A DNA stretch of 7,467 nucleotides from an uncultured bacterium (GTDB lineage: Bacteria; Methylomirabilota; Methylomirabilia; Rokubacteriales; CSP1-6), in NCBI GenBank assembly GCA_946479205.1, contig CAMLFJ010000149.1, forward strand, positions 1-7,467, written 5' to 3'. Position numbers and translations under genes: made by a program. The notes below the pieces were generated by a model that did not search any database, was not told the DNA's origin, and worked only from the letters and a program-made list of their open reading frames with translations. Below, piece by piece: positions 1-6,087 of the stretch. Positions within the stretch are counted from its first letter, which is position 1; every line of letters starts with the position of its first letter.

Positions 1-647
1 TCGGCCGCCTTCTTGAGCCGCTCGATCTCCGCTTCGAGCCCGTGGATCCGCTCCGCCATCTGCTCGAGGGTCCGGGCCAGCGGATCGGGCAGATCGGTCT
101 GGTTGAGATCGATGCCCCCGGTCACTCGCTCGCCGTTGCGGAATGTTATGCGACCGGGCACCCCGACGACAACACAGTTCTCCGGCACCTCGCGGACCAC
201 CACCGAGCCCGCGCCGATCCGGCTGCCCGCGCCGATCGTGAAACCGCCGATCACCTTGGCGCCCGCGCCGATCATGACGTTGTCGCCGATGGTCGGGTGG
301 CGCTTCTCCCGCTTGAGGCTGGTGCCGCCCAGGGTCACGCCCTGGAGGATGCTGACGTTCCGGCCAACCTCGGCGGTCTCGCCGATGACGATGCCCATGC
401 CGTGATCGATGAAGAGACCGGGGCCCAAGATGGCGGCCGGATGGATCTCGACACCGGTCAGGAAACGCCCCACGTGCGAGACCCAGCGGGCGGCCAGATG
501 CCAGCCGCCCCGCCAGCACGCGTGCGCCACGCGGTGGATCCAGATCGCGTGCACCCCCGGGCTGCAGAGGACCACCTCGAGCGCCGACCGCGCCGCGGGG
601 TCACGCTCCAGCACCGTCCTCACGTCCTGCCGCATTCGCTCAAGCAT
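1..647 (-). CDS. cysE: Serine O-acetyltransferase CysE, C-terminus cut by window edge
   Basis: This enzyme transfers acetyl from acetyl-CoA to L-serine, giving O-acetylserine, the direct precursor of cysteine; it is cytoplasmic. 215 residues are visible and the frame is still open at the left edge, so the last residues are missing. A helical N-terminal part (about 1-60) leads into a left-handed beta-helix of hexapeptide repeats (about 66-170). Family motifs are clear: VEIHPAA (66-72), FIDHGMG (79-85), GETAEVG (89-95), LQGVTLGG (101-108), RHPTIGD (116-122) and GVPGRI (162-167). His82 and His117 match the active-site histidines of E. coli CysE, and Glu67 stands where E. coli has Asp143. The tail from about 190 looks like a charged coiled coil, as in the shorter CysE/EpsC type. 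The ATG is preceded by GAGGAG at 8 nt and overlaps the stop of the NifU-like gene, so it is the last visible gene of the nifS-type operon. Confidence 0.93.
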   Translation of the reverse strand, partial: MLERMRQDVRTVLERDPAARSALEVVLCSPGVHAIWIHRVAHACWRGGWHLAARWVSHVGRFLTGVEIHPAAILGPGLFIDHGMGIVIGETAEVGRNVSILQGVTLGGTSLKREKRHPTIGDNVMIGAGAKVIGGFTIGAGSRIGAGSVVVREVPENCVVVGVPGRITFRNGERVTGGIDLNQTDLPDPLARTLEQMAERIHGLEAEIERLKKAA

Positions 648-1032
648 GCCGATCGCTCCTCGTGTCCGCCCGACTCAGCGCATCGCGCGCGGCCGCCCGC
701 AGCCCCAGGGCCGCGACATCCGCGGCGTGCCGCCGAGTCTCCGGCAGCCCACCCACCGCCGCCTCGACCCGCGCGGCGTCCAGCTCCAGCAGCGCCTCGA
801 GCGCGCACCCAGTCGCCACCTCGGTCGCCGCGCTCGCCGCCGCGATGGTCGGCCCGCAGCCGTAGGCCTGGAATCTCGCCTCGACGACCTGGCCGTCCCG
901 CACGCGCAGGTGAAAGCGGACCAGGTCCATGCAGTCCTTGTATTCCCCTTCCCCCACCCCGTCCGGACTCCGCATGATGCCAGCGTTCCGTGGATTCCGG
1001 AAGTGATCGATCAGGGCCCGGCTGTACTGCAC
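640..1032 (-). CDS. NifU/IscU-like scaffold paralogue lacking the third ligand cysteine
   Basis: A 130-residue protein of the NifU_N/IscU fold. The N-terminus aligns directly with the IscU in this window (Y-S-x-x-x-x-D-H-x-x-N-P-R-N-x-G), which supports the GTG start at 1032. Two of the three cluster-ligand cysteines are present: Cys34 with Asp36 in DCMD, and Cys59 in YGCG. The third, expected directly after His102, is Ala103 (RRHAAD instead of IHCSVL). The LPPVK loop that HscA recognises in IscU is replaced by LPETR (96-100). Cys76 is extra. It may be a degenerate scaffold, a sulfur acceptor or carrier, or a regulator of the upstream desulfurase. Classical [2Fe-2S] assembly in the IscU manner would be impaired; this is inference. 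The gene follows the nifS-type gene by 14 nt with a weak GGCGAG ribosome site, and its stop overlaps cysE by 8 nt. Confidence 0.85.
   Translation of the reverse strand: MQYSRALIDHFRNPRNAGIMRSPDGVGEGEYKDCMDLVRFHLRVRDGQVVEARFQAYGCGPTIAAASAATEVATGCALEALLELDAARVEAAVGGLPETRRHAADVAALGLRAAARDALSRADTRSDRHA
656..661 (-). promoter_or_regulatory. Ribosome binding site of cysE
   Basis: GAGGAG lies 8 nt before the cysE ATG, inside the 3' end of the NifU-like gene. It fixes the cysE start at 647, and the start and upstream stop overlap as ATGCTTGA. Confidence 0.7.
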
Positions 1033-1046
1033 CGCTCGCCGGCCGG

Positions 1047-2201
1047 CTAGGCCCGGACCGGCATGACGCTCCGCAGCTTCGCCACCAGCGGCACGGTCGA
1101 TTCGATCACGTAATCGATGTCATCGGCGGTGGTGCTCCGTCCGAGCGAATGCCGCACCGCGCCCATGGACCACTCGACCGGGACGCCCATCGCCACCAGC
1201 ACGTACGACGGCTCCACGTTGCCCGACGTGCACGCCGACCCCGCCGACACGCCGATGCCCTTCAGATCCAGGCCGAGCACGATCGATTCCGACTCCACGT
1301 GCCGGAAACAGAGATTGCAGGTGCCGGGCAGCCGCCGGGTCGGGTGGCCGTTGAGCCGCACGTCGGGCACCCGGCTCCGGATGCCTTCCCAGAGACGATC
1401 GCGCAGCGCGGTCAGCCGCACCGCCTCGTCCGCCATGTCCCGGCCGCGGATCTCGACCGCCCGGCCGAGCCCGACGATGCCGGTCACGTTCTCGGTGCCC
1501 GCGCGCCGGCGCCGCTCGTGCTCGCCGCCGTGCTGGACCGAGACCATCTTGGTGCCCTTGCGGATGTAGAGTCCCGCCACGCCCTTGGGCCCGTAGATCT
1601 TGTGGCCGGAGAAGGACAGCATGTCGATCTGGAAGGCGTCGAGATCGATGGGCGCCTTCCCGAAGGTCTGCACCGCGTCCATGTGGAACGGGATGCCGTG
1701 CTCGTGGGCGATCGCGCCGATCTCCCGGGCGGGCTGGATGGTCCCGATCTCGGAGTTGGCGTGCATGATCGAGATCAGGATGGTGTCGGGCCGGATGGCC
1801 CGCCGGACCGCGTCGGGATCGACGAGTCCGTCGCCGTCCACGTCGAGATAGGTCGCCTCGAAGCCCAGGGTCTCGAGGTTCTGCACCGCCCGCAGCACCG
1901 CGTGGTGCTCGATCTTCGACGTGATGAGGTGGCCGCGCCCGCGCCCCATCGCCACGCCCTTGATCGCCATGTTGTCGGACTCGGTGCCGCCCGAGGTGAA
2001 GACGATCTCCTCCTTGCCCACCCGGAGGAAGTGCGCGACCTGCTCGCGCGCGGTCTCGAGCCCCTCGCGGGCCTCGCGGCCGAAGCCGTGCACGCTCGAC
2101 GGATTGCCGAATCGCTCGCTCCAGTACGGCAGCATCGCCTCGACCACCTCGGGATGCACCGGGGTGGAGGCATTGTGATCGAGATAGACCTTCCGGTTCA
2201 T
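1047..2201 (-). CDS. NifS-type class I cysteine desulfurase (second desulfurase of the locus)
   Basis: A PLP enzyme that removes sulfur from L-cysteine as an enzyme-bound persulfide, releasing alanine. The 384-residue protein is full length. It begins with YLDHNASTPVHP (6-17). It then has TSGGTESDN (69-77), His99 in the EHH motif that stacks on the cofactor, HANSEIGT (147-154), Asp175 and Gln178 in MDAVQT, and the PLP lysine Lys201 in SFSGHKIYGPKG. The catalytic cysteine is Cys324 in SAGSACTSGNVEPSYVL. The AGTENV segment and catalytic loop resemble NifS-like enzymes more than housekeeping IscS, whose C-terminal part lies at the other end of the window. ATG at 2201 has GGGGAG 5 nt upstream. 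It is the first gene of an operon with the NifU-like protein and cysE. Its likely partner is the downstream scaffold paralogue, and the divergent Tus-like trio is another possible acceptor (inference). NifS in the strict nitrogenase sense is not implied. Confidence 0.95.
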   Translation of the reverse strand: MNRKVYLDHNASTPVHPEVVEAMLPYWSERFGNPSSVHGFGREAREGLETAREQVAHFLRVGKEEIVFTSGGTESDNMAIKGVAMGRGRGHLITSKIEHHAVLRAVQNLETLGFEATYLDVDGDGLVDPDAVRRAIRPDTILISIMHANSEIGTIQPAREIGAIAHEHGIPFHMDAVQTFGKAPIDLDAFQIDMLSFSGHKIYGPKGVAGLYIRKGTKMVSVQHGGEHERRRRAGTENVTGIVGLGRAVEIRGRDMADEAVRLTALRDRLWEGIRSRVPDVRLNGHPTRRLPGTCNLCFRHVESESIVLGLDLKGIGVSAGSACTSGNVEPSYVLVAMGVPVEWSMGAVRHSLGRSTTADDIDYVIESTVPLVAKLRSVMPVRA

Positions 2202-2229
2202 TGACGCTCCCCTTTCACGATGTTACGCT
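2201..2229 (+). promoter_or_regulatory. Candidate promoter of the tusDCB-like operon giving a leaderless mRNA
   Basis: TTGACG (2201-2206, five of six consensus bases) is followed after exactly 17 nt by TACGCT (2224-2229), which keeps the three most conserved -10 bases. It is preceded by TGT, an extended -10 (TGn). Transcription would start around 2236-2238, on or just before the ATG at 2238, leaving no room for a ribosome binding site. The -35 overlaps the first base of the divergent gene. Confidence 0.5.
2220..2225 (-). promoter_or_regulatory. Candidate -10 element for the nifS-type operon
   Basis: TAACAT on the minus strand fits the TANNNT core of a sigma-70 -10 element. It would start the mRNA near 2213, leaving about 12 nt of leader that still holds the GGGGAG ribosome site (2207-2212). 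No good -35 is seen at 16-18 nt. It overlaps the plus-strand -10 by 2 bp. Confidence 0.4.
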
Positions 2230-2237
2230 GCGCCCGC

Positions 2238-2555
2238 ATGGCCTCGGCCAAACGGAAGCTGGGTCTGATGCTCTCCACCGCCTCCGCCCATCCGAACCTC
2301 GAGACCGCCATCGGGCTGTCCCGGGCCGCGCTGGACGGCGGCGGCGACGTCTACCTGTACCTGATCGACGACGCGGTGGACGCGGTGGACGACGATCGTC
2401 TCCTCGCCCTGGCCGATCGCGGACTCAAGCTCTTCGTGTGCGCCTACGGCTGCCAGAAGCGTCGCCGGCCCCTGTCCGAGCGCGCCACCAACTGCGGCCT
2501 CGTGGTGCTCACCGACGTGATCAACGGGACCGATCGCTTCATCGCCCTCAACTAG
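2238..2555 (+). CDS. tusD: TusD/DsrE-like sulfur-relay subunit
   Basis: A 105-residue protein of the DsrE family. In the TusBCD and DsrEFH complexes this subunit carries the cysteine that takes persulfide sulfur from TusA (or a TusA-like protein) and hands it to TusE/DsrC, for 2-thiouridine in tRNA or for sulfur oxidation. The match rests on LKLFVCAYGCQKRRRP (63-78), which aligns with the ICVAAALRRG segment of E. coli TusD and makes Cys68 the likely active cysteine. The C-terminus TDRFIAL also resembles the TusD end. Cys72 and Cys86 are extra. An ATG at 2220 would add six residues (MLRCAR) but lies within the probable promoter. The ATG at 2238 is preferred because the predicted transcription start falls there and neither has a Shine-Dalgarno sequence. 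It is first of three coupled genes in the tusD-tusC-tusB order. Family assignment is firm; whether it acts in tRNA thiolation is not known. Confidence 0.72.
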   Translation: MASAKRKLGLMLSTASAHPNLETAIGLSRAALDGGGDVYLYLIDDAVDAVDDDRLLALADRGLKLFVCAYGCQKRRRPLSERATNCGLVVLTDVINGTDRFIALN

Positions 2556-2556
2556 C

Positions 2557-2913
2557 GTGGCGAGCCCGAGCCAGCCGACCCTCGTCCTCATCTCGGAGGA
2601 CCCGCGCGTGTCCCACCGGGCCAACGAGGCGATGCGCATCGCGCTCGGCATCGTGGCCGGGGAGAACGAGGTGCGCATCGTGCTGACCGGCCCCGCGGTG
2701 CACCTGCTCGACGACGAGACCGACGACCTGGTGGACGGCGACGACATCGCCAAGTTCCGCGCCGCGCTCCGGAAGCTGGGCGTGCCCTTCCACATCGAGG
2801 GCGGCGCCCCCGCCCCCGCCGACTGGAACCGCGACGCGCATCCGGTGGTCCCGGTCACCGCGGCCGAGATCGGCGCGATGCTCTCCCGCGCCACGCGCTT
2901 CCTCGTGTTCTGA
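2557..2913 (+). CDS. tusC: TusC/DsrF-like sulfur-relay subunit without cysteine
   Basis: A 118-residue DsrE-family protein, second of three. The start LVLISEDPRVSH, the helix NEAMRIALGIVAG, the strand VRIVLTGPAVHLL and the end SRATRFLVF follow the TusC pattern; E. coli TusC ends ANYDVILRF. In the known heterohexamer this subunit packs with TusD and TusB and is structural rather than catalytic. It contains no cysteine at all, in keeping with that. The GTG start lies 1 nt after the upstream TAG, and no Shine-Dalgarno sequence is visible, so translation most likely depends on ribosomes finishing the TusD-like gene. Similarity is at the level of fold, order and termini rather than strong motifs, so the exact subunit name is less sure than the family. 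Confidence 0.62.
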   Translation: MASPSQPTLVLISEDPRVSHRANEAMRIALGIVAGENEVRIVLTGPAVHLLDDETDDLVDGDDIAKFRAALRKLGVPFHIEGGAPAPADWNRDAHPVVPVTAAEIGAMLSRATRFLVF

Positions 2914-3143
2914 TGCCCAGCTTCCTGCATCTCATCAAGGGCGACTCGGCCGCGCTCGCGGGCGCGGTGATCGAGGCCAATCTCCGCGAGGCCAACGCGC
3001 GGGTCACGGTGGTCCTGCTGGACGGCGCCGCCGCCCCGTCGCTGCCCGCGGGCGTCGCGGTGCGACGCCTCGGCCCCGGCGATCTGGACTACGCCGCGCT
3101 GCTCGATCTGGTCTTCGCCCACGATCACGTGATCACCTGGTGA
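2913..3143 (+). CDS. tusB: TusB/DsrH-like sulfur-relay subunit
   Basis: A 76-residue protein, third of the trio, shorter than E. coli TusB (95). It opens with a short strand and helix (FLHLIKGDSAALAGAVIEAN) and a hydrophobic strand (VTVVLLDGAA). It ends LLDLVFAHDHVITW, closely like the TusB/DsrH ending (FVRLT..H.....AW), including the terminal tryptophan. There is no cysteine; DsrH of sulfur oxidisers has one, E. coli TusB does not, so it fits the Tus-like form better. ATG overlaps the previous stop as TGATG, with no ribosome site, so translation is probably coupled. Its stop is 2 nt from the stop of iscX on the other strand. A TusB-like role as the third subunit of the relay complex is inferred from position and C-terminus. 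Confidence 0.65.
   Translation: MPSFLHLIKGDSAALAGAVIEANLREANARVTVVLLDGAAAPSLPAGVAVRRLGPGDLDYAALLDLVFAHDHVITW
3123..3134. repeat. 12-bp perfect palindrome at the convergent gene ends
   Basis: GATCACGTGATC is perfectly self-complementary and lies in the last codons of the TusB-like gene. It is followed by a second short inverted repeat, TCACC-T-GGTGA (3133-3143), that ends on the stop codon. Neither has a usable loop or T run, so this is not a standard terminator. It could be a protein site or chance, since GATC is frequent in this GC-rich DNA. Confidence 0.3.
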
Positions 3144-3145
3144 CC

Positions 3146-3346
3146 CTAGCGATCCTGGTATTCCTCGTGCCACTTCATCTGGATCGCCTCCAGGATGCCC
3201 TCGTTGGAGCCCTTGGCCTCGTCCGCGAACCCGGGCAGCGCCACCACCCACTTGTGCAGGTCGGTGAAGCGCACGCCGAGCGGATCCACGTCCGGGTGCG
3301 CCTCCATCAGGGCCAGCGCGATGTCCTCGGCGTCGCTCCATTTCAC
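3146..3346 (-). CDS. iscX: IscX, small acidic IscS-binding regulator
   Basis: IscX (YfhJ) binds IscS and ferrous iron and modulates cluster assembly on IscU; iron delivery and regulation have both been proposed. The 66-residue length equals that of E. coli IscX. The motifs are in order: KWSDAEDIA (2-10), AHPDVDPLGVRFTDLHKWV (16-34) and GSNEGILEAIQMKWHEE (46-62). The GTG start at 3346 aligns with the family N-terminus, has GGAG about 9 nt upstream and overlaps the fdx stop as GTGA, so the two are translationally coupled. It is the last gene of the isc operon, as in E. coli. No terminator follows; its stop sits 2 nt from that of the convergent TusB-like gene. Confidence 0.95.
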   Translation of the reverse strand: MKWSDAEDIALALMEAHPDVDPLGVRFTDLHKWVVALPGFADEAKGSNEGILEAIQMKWHEEYQDR

Positions 3347-3666
3347 TTGGGTATCTCCACCACGACGTCTCCCTTCACGATGGCCTGACACCCGAGCCGC
3401 GAGTGGAGGGTGAGGCCCTCCGCGGTGTCCAGGCGGTCCTCTTCGTCCTGCTCCATGGTGGACAGGTTCTGCTCGCCCTCCCGCACGATGACGTGGCAGG
3501 TGGTGCACGCGCAGCTCCCACCGCAGTTGTGCTCGAGGTGGATGTCGTTGGCCAGCGCGATGTCGAGCAGCGAGCCGGGCCGGCCGTGATCGGCCAGCGG
3601 ATACTTGCCGTCGTCCACCTCCACGGTCCGGTTGAGCGGCAGGAACGTGACCTTGTGCACCGCCAT
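3343..3666 (-). CDS. fdx: ISC-type adrenodoxin-like [2Fe-2S] ferredoxin
   Basis: A 107-residue electron carrier that supplies electrons for cluster assembly on IscU. The four ligands are Cys48, Cys54, Cys57 and Cys93 (NCGGSCACTTCHV and RLGCQAI); Cys52 matches the non-ligand cysteine of E. coli Fdx. Between the first beta-hairpin and the LLDIAL helix lies an unusual stretch, DGKYPLADHGRPGS (19-32), where E. coli-type proteins have only a short turn. This looks like an insert of about eight residues in front of the cluster loop. The ATG overlaps the hscA stop as TGATG and has GGAGAG upstream; its stop overlaps the iscX start. No signal peptide is present. The position inside the isc operon makes the ISC role secure, though the insert marks a lineage variant. 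Confidence 0.95.
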   Translation of the reverse strand: MAVHKVTFLPLNRTVEVDDGKYPLADHGRPGSLLDIALANDIHLEHNCGGSCACTTCHVIVREGEQNLSTMEQDEEDRLDTAEGLTLHSRLGCQAIVKGDVVVEIPK

Positions 3667-5492
3667 CACGAACTCTCCAGGAGCCGGTCGGCCCGCTTCG
3701 AGGTGACCGCGTCCTTGATCGCGGTCTCCATGAGCCGGTCCGCGAGCGGCGCGGTGACCTGATTGAGCGCGGTGGTCAGCTCGCGAATCCGATCGCGATC
3801 CGGGCCCGCCCGCGCGGTCCGCAGCGCGGCGCGGGCCGCCTCGATCGCGGCCAGCTCCTCGGCCCCCACGATGTCGCGGGCCTGGCGGAGGGCGCGCTCC
3901 ACGTGGTTGAGCACGGTGTCGGCCTCGGTCTGCGTTTCGATGAGGAGACGCGCCTCGACGTCGGCCTCCGCGTACGTGAAGGAGTCCTCCACCATCTGCT
4001 CGACCTGGTCCTCGGTGAGCCCGTAGGTCGGCTTGACCTCGATGCTCGCCGCCTTGCCGGTCCGCAGCTCGCGGGCCTGCACTTGTAGGATTCCGTTGGC
4101 GTCGATGAGAAAGGTCACCTCGATCTTGGGCATGCCGCCCGGCATCGGGTCGATCCCGGCCAGGTCGAAGCGGGCGAGCGAGCGGTTGTCCTTGGCCAGC
4201 TCGCGCTCGCCCTGGAGCACGTGCATGTCCACCGTGGTCTGCCCGTCCACCGACGTGGTGAAGTACTCCTTGGCCAGCGTCGGGATCGTGGTGTTGCGGG
4301 CGATCAGCACGCTCACGATGCCGCCCAGGGTCTCGATCCCGAGGGAGAGCGGGGTCACGTCGAGCAGCAGCATGTCGGTGATGCCGCCGGCCAGGATCTG
4401 CGCCTGAACCGCCGCCCCCAGGGCCACCACCTCGTCCGGATTCATGCGGCTGTGCGGGGTCCGGCCGAACAGCTCCTCCACGCGCCACTGCACCAGCGGC
4501 ATCCGCGTGGAGCCGCCCACCAGCACCACCTCGTCCACCTGGTCGGCCCGGAGCGCGGCGTCGGCGAGGGCCTGCCGGCACGGGCCGAGGGTCGCGGCCA
4601 CCAGCGGCTCCACCAGGGCCTCGAGGTCGGCCCGGGCGATGTCGCGGTGGTAGGTGAAGCCCTCGAACGGGATCGTGAGCACGGTGCGCGCGTCGAAGGA
4701 GAGACGGCACTTCGCGGCTTCCGCTCCGAGGCGGATCTCCTGCAGCGCCTCCGCGTCCCCGGAGAGATCCACGTGGTGGCGGCTCTGGATGTCGGCCAGG
4801 ATCCAGTCCACCATCGCCCGGTCGAAGTCGTCGCCGCCCAGATGCGTGTTGCCGTTGGTGGCGAGCACCTCGAAGACGCCGTCCTTCACGCGCAGGATCG
4901 AGATGTCGAAGGTGCCGCCGCCCAGATCGTAGACCGCGATGATCCCCTGCGAGAGCTTCTGCAGCCCGTAGGCCAGCGCGGCCGCGGTGGGCTCGTTGAC
5001 GATGCGCAGCACCTCGAGACCCGCGATGCGCCCGGCGTCCTTGGTGGCCTGCCGCTGGGCGTCGTTGAAGTAGGCGGGTACCGTGATCACCGCCTGCTCG
5101 ACCGGCTCGCCGAAGTGGGCCTCCGCCCGGTGCTTGAGCGCGCGGAGCACGTGGGCCGACACCTCGGGCGGGGTGACCGCCCGGTCCCCGATGCGGATGC
5201 TCACCACCTCGGCCTGGGGAGTGACCTCGAAGGGCAGGCGCGAGAGCTCGTCCTTCACGTCCTCGTAGCCGCGGCCCATGAGCCGCTTGACCGAGTAGAC
5301 CGTGCGGGCCGCATTGCGGGCGAGCTGGCGGCGGGCCGCCTCGCCCACCACGACCCCGTTGCCGGTCCAGGCCACGATGGAGGGCAGCAGCGTGCGCCCC
5401 TCCGCGTCCGGGATCACCCGCGGGATGCCGCCCTCCACGTGAGCGACCAGGCTATTGGTCGTCCCGAGGTCAATGCCGACGATGCGAGACAT
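3666..5492 (-). CDS. hscA: HscA, Hsp70-type chaperone for Fe-S scaffold IscU
   Basis: A 608-residue Hsp70 (E. coli HscA has 616) that, with HscB, binds the LPPVK loop of IscU and drives cluster release using ATP. The nucleotide-binding domain (about 1-370) shows [11 protein letters not shown] (4-14), [16 protein letters not shown] (135-150), [11 protein letters not shown] (166-176), YDLGGGTFD (188-196) and [11 protein letters not shown] (322-332). The linker region [17 protein letters not shown] (375-391) leads into the substrate-binding beta domain (about 392-490) and a helical lid (about 491-608). There is no EEVD-like or DnaK-type tail. The ATG at 5492 matches the Hsp70 N-terminus and has TGAGGA just upstream; a start ten codons earlier would add residues that do not fit. 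It overlaps the end of hscB by 23 nt and its stop shares a base with the fdx start. Operon context and IscU's LPPVK motif make HscA, rather than DnaK, the right call. Confidence 0.95.
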   Translation of the reverse strand: MSRIVGIDLGTTNSLVAHVEGGIPRVIPDAEGRTLLPSIVAWTGNGVVVGEAARRQLARNAARTVYSVKRLMGRGYEDVKDELSRLPFEVTPQAEVVSIRIGDRAVTPPEVSAHVLRALKHRAEAHFGEPVEQAVITVPAYFNDAQRQATKDAGRIAGLEVLRIVNEPTAAALAYGLQKLSQGIIAVYDLGGGTFDISILRVKDGVFEVLATNGNTHLGGDDFDRAMVDWILADIQSRHHVDLSGDAEALQEIRLGAEAAKCRLSFDARTVLTIPFEGFTYHRDIARADLEALVEPLVAATLGPCRQALADAALRADQVDEVVLVGGSTRMPLVQWRVEELFGRTPHSRMNPDEVVALGAAVQAQILAGGITDMLLLDVTPLSLGIETLGGIVSVLIARNTTIPTLAKEYFTTSVDGQTTVDMHVLQGERELAKDNRSLARFDLAGIDPMPGGMPKIEVTFLIDANGILQVQARELRTGKAASIEVKPTYGLTEDQVEQMVEDSFTYAEADVEARLLIETQTEADTVLNHVERALRQARDIVGAEELAAIEAARAALRTARAGPDRDRIRELTTALNQVTAPLADRLMETAIKDAVTSKRADRLLESS

Positions 5493-6075
5493 GTTGGTCC
5501 TCACGCTCTCCCAGCGCGTCACTCAGGTCGTCGATGACGGTGCGCAGGTAGGCCCGGGTCGCGAGCCGCTGCTTGAACCACTCGAGGAGCGGCCGACGAT
5601 CGCCCCCCTCGTCCACCAGCCGGTCCCACTCCGGAAAGCGGGCGATCACCGCCGCCGCCTCCGCGACGTACCGCTCCTCGAGCCGGCCGCGCTCCTCGCG
5701 GAGCCGTGTGCCGGCCTCACCCGCGAGATTCTTCCCCTGGGCCGCCCTGGCCTCCTCGAGCGCCTCCTGAACCTCCATCATCTCTTCCAGGAGCTCCCGG
5801 GGCGCCTTCGGCTTATCGGTCGCGCCCTCCCGGGCCTCCCGGCCCTCCTCGAGCGCGATCAGGTATTCCACACGCGCGAGCGGCTCGCGCAGGGCCCGGT
5901 AGGCGCGGTTGACCAGCGCGGACTGGCCCAGCACCTCCGCCTGGCGCTCGGCGCCCGCCCCCTGGTGGAAATCGGGATGGTGCTGGCGCGACAGCTCGTA
6001 GAACCGCCGCTGCAGGGCCTCCCCGTCCACCCCGAGCTTGCGGGGCAGCCCGAACACCGTGAAGTAATCGGTCAC
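5470..6075 (-). CDS. hscB: HscB, J-domain co-chaperone of HscA
   Basis: HscB delivers IscU to HscA and stimulates its ATPase. The J domain begins at once (DYFTVFGLPRKLGVD, 3-17), and the HPD motif that contacts Hsp70 is His33-Pro34-Asp35, nearly the E. coli position. The helix SALVNRAYRALREPLARVEYLI follows. The C-terminal helical domain starts with ELLEEMMEVQEALEEAR, the region that contacts IscU in E. coli HscB. At 201 residues it is about 30 longer than the E. coli protein. The extra length lies in the charged linker (EEGREAREGATDKPKAPR) and in the helical C-terminal domain and tail. The GTG start at 6075 has GAGGAAAGG 3 nt upstream. The frame is open further up to an ATG at 6168, but that stretch overlaps iscA and does not resemble the family. 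A hairpin with T run lies just upstream. Confidence 0.93.
   Translation of the reverse strand: MTDYFTVFGLPRKLGVDGEALQRRFYELSRQHHPDFHQGAGAERQAEVLGQSALVNRAYRALREPLARVEYLIALEEGREAREGATDKPKAPRELLEEMMEVQEALEEARAAQGKNLAGEAGTRLREERGRLEERYVAEAAAVIARFPEWDRLVDEGGDRRPLLEWFKQRLATRAYLRTVIDDLSDALGEREDQHVSHRRH
5498..5503 (-). promoter_or_regulatory. Ribosome binding site of hscA inside hscB
   Basis: TGAGGA lies 5 nt before the ATG at 5492, within the hscB coding sequence. It supports the start that gives [14 protein letters not shown] over the ATG at 5522. Confidence 0.6.
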
Positions 6076-6078
6076 GCG

Positions 6079-6087
6079 CCTTTCCTC
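6079..6087 (-). promoter_or_regulatory. Ribosome binding site of hscB
   Basis: GAGGAAAGG immediately upstream of GTG 6075 decides this start over the longer reading from 6168. It directly follows the T-rich run of the iscA-hscB hairpin, so folding and ribosome access may be linked. Confidence 0.65.

Noticed and set aside
42..1050. Long plus-strand open frames over cysE and the NifU-like gene
   Set aside because: They are rich in Arg, Pro and Ala, have no family motifs, and lie opposite genes with clear catalytic residues. Such antisense frames are expected in GC-rich coding DNA.
990..2204. 404-codon plus-strand frame opposite the NifS-type desulfurase
   Set aside because: It mirrors the codon phase of the real gene; its His/Asp/Arg/Val-rich product resembles nothing known.
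2220..2237. Earlier ATG (2220) for the TusD-like gene
   Set aside because: It would start inside the predicted -10 region and has no ribosome site; the added MLRCAR is not family-like. Not excluded outright.
2238..3143. Trio as evidence of dissimilatory sulfur oxidation (dsr operon)
   Set aside because: No dsrAB, dsrC or dsrMKJOP genes are in the window, and the TusB-like protein lacks the DsrH cysteine. Family resemblance alone does not show this metabolism.
2223..3341. 372-codon minus-strand frame opposite the relay trio
   Set aside because: The plus-strand genes match TusD, TusC and TusB in order and termini; the antisense product is low-complexity.
4221..5537. 438-codon plus-strand frame opposite hscA
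   Set aside because: hscA is unmistakable on the other strand; the frame is a by-product of GC-rich third positions.
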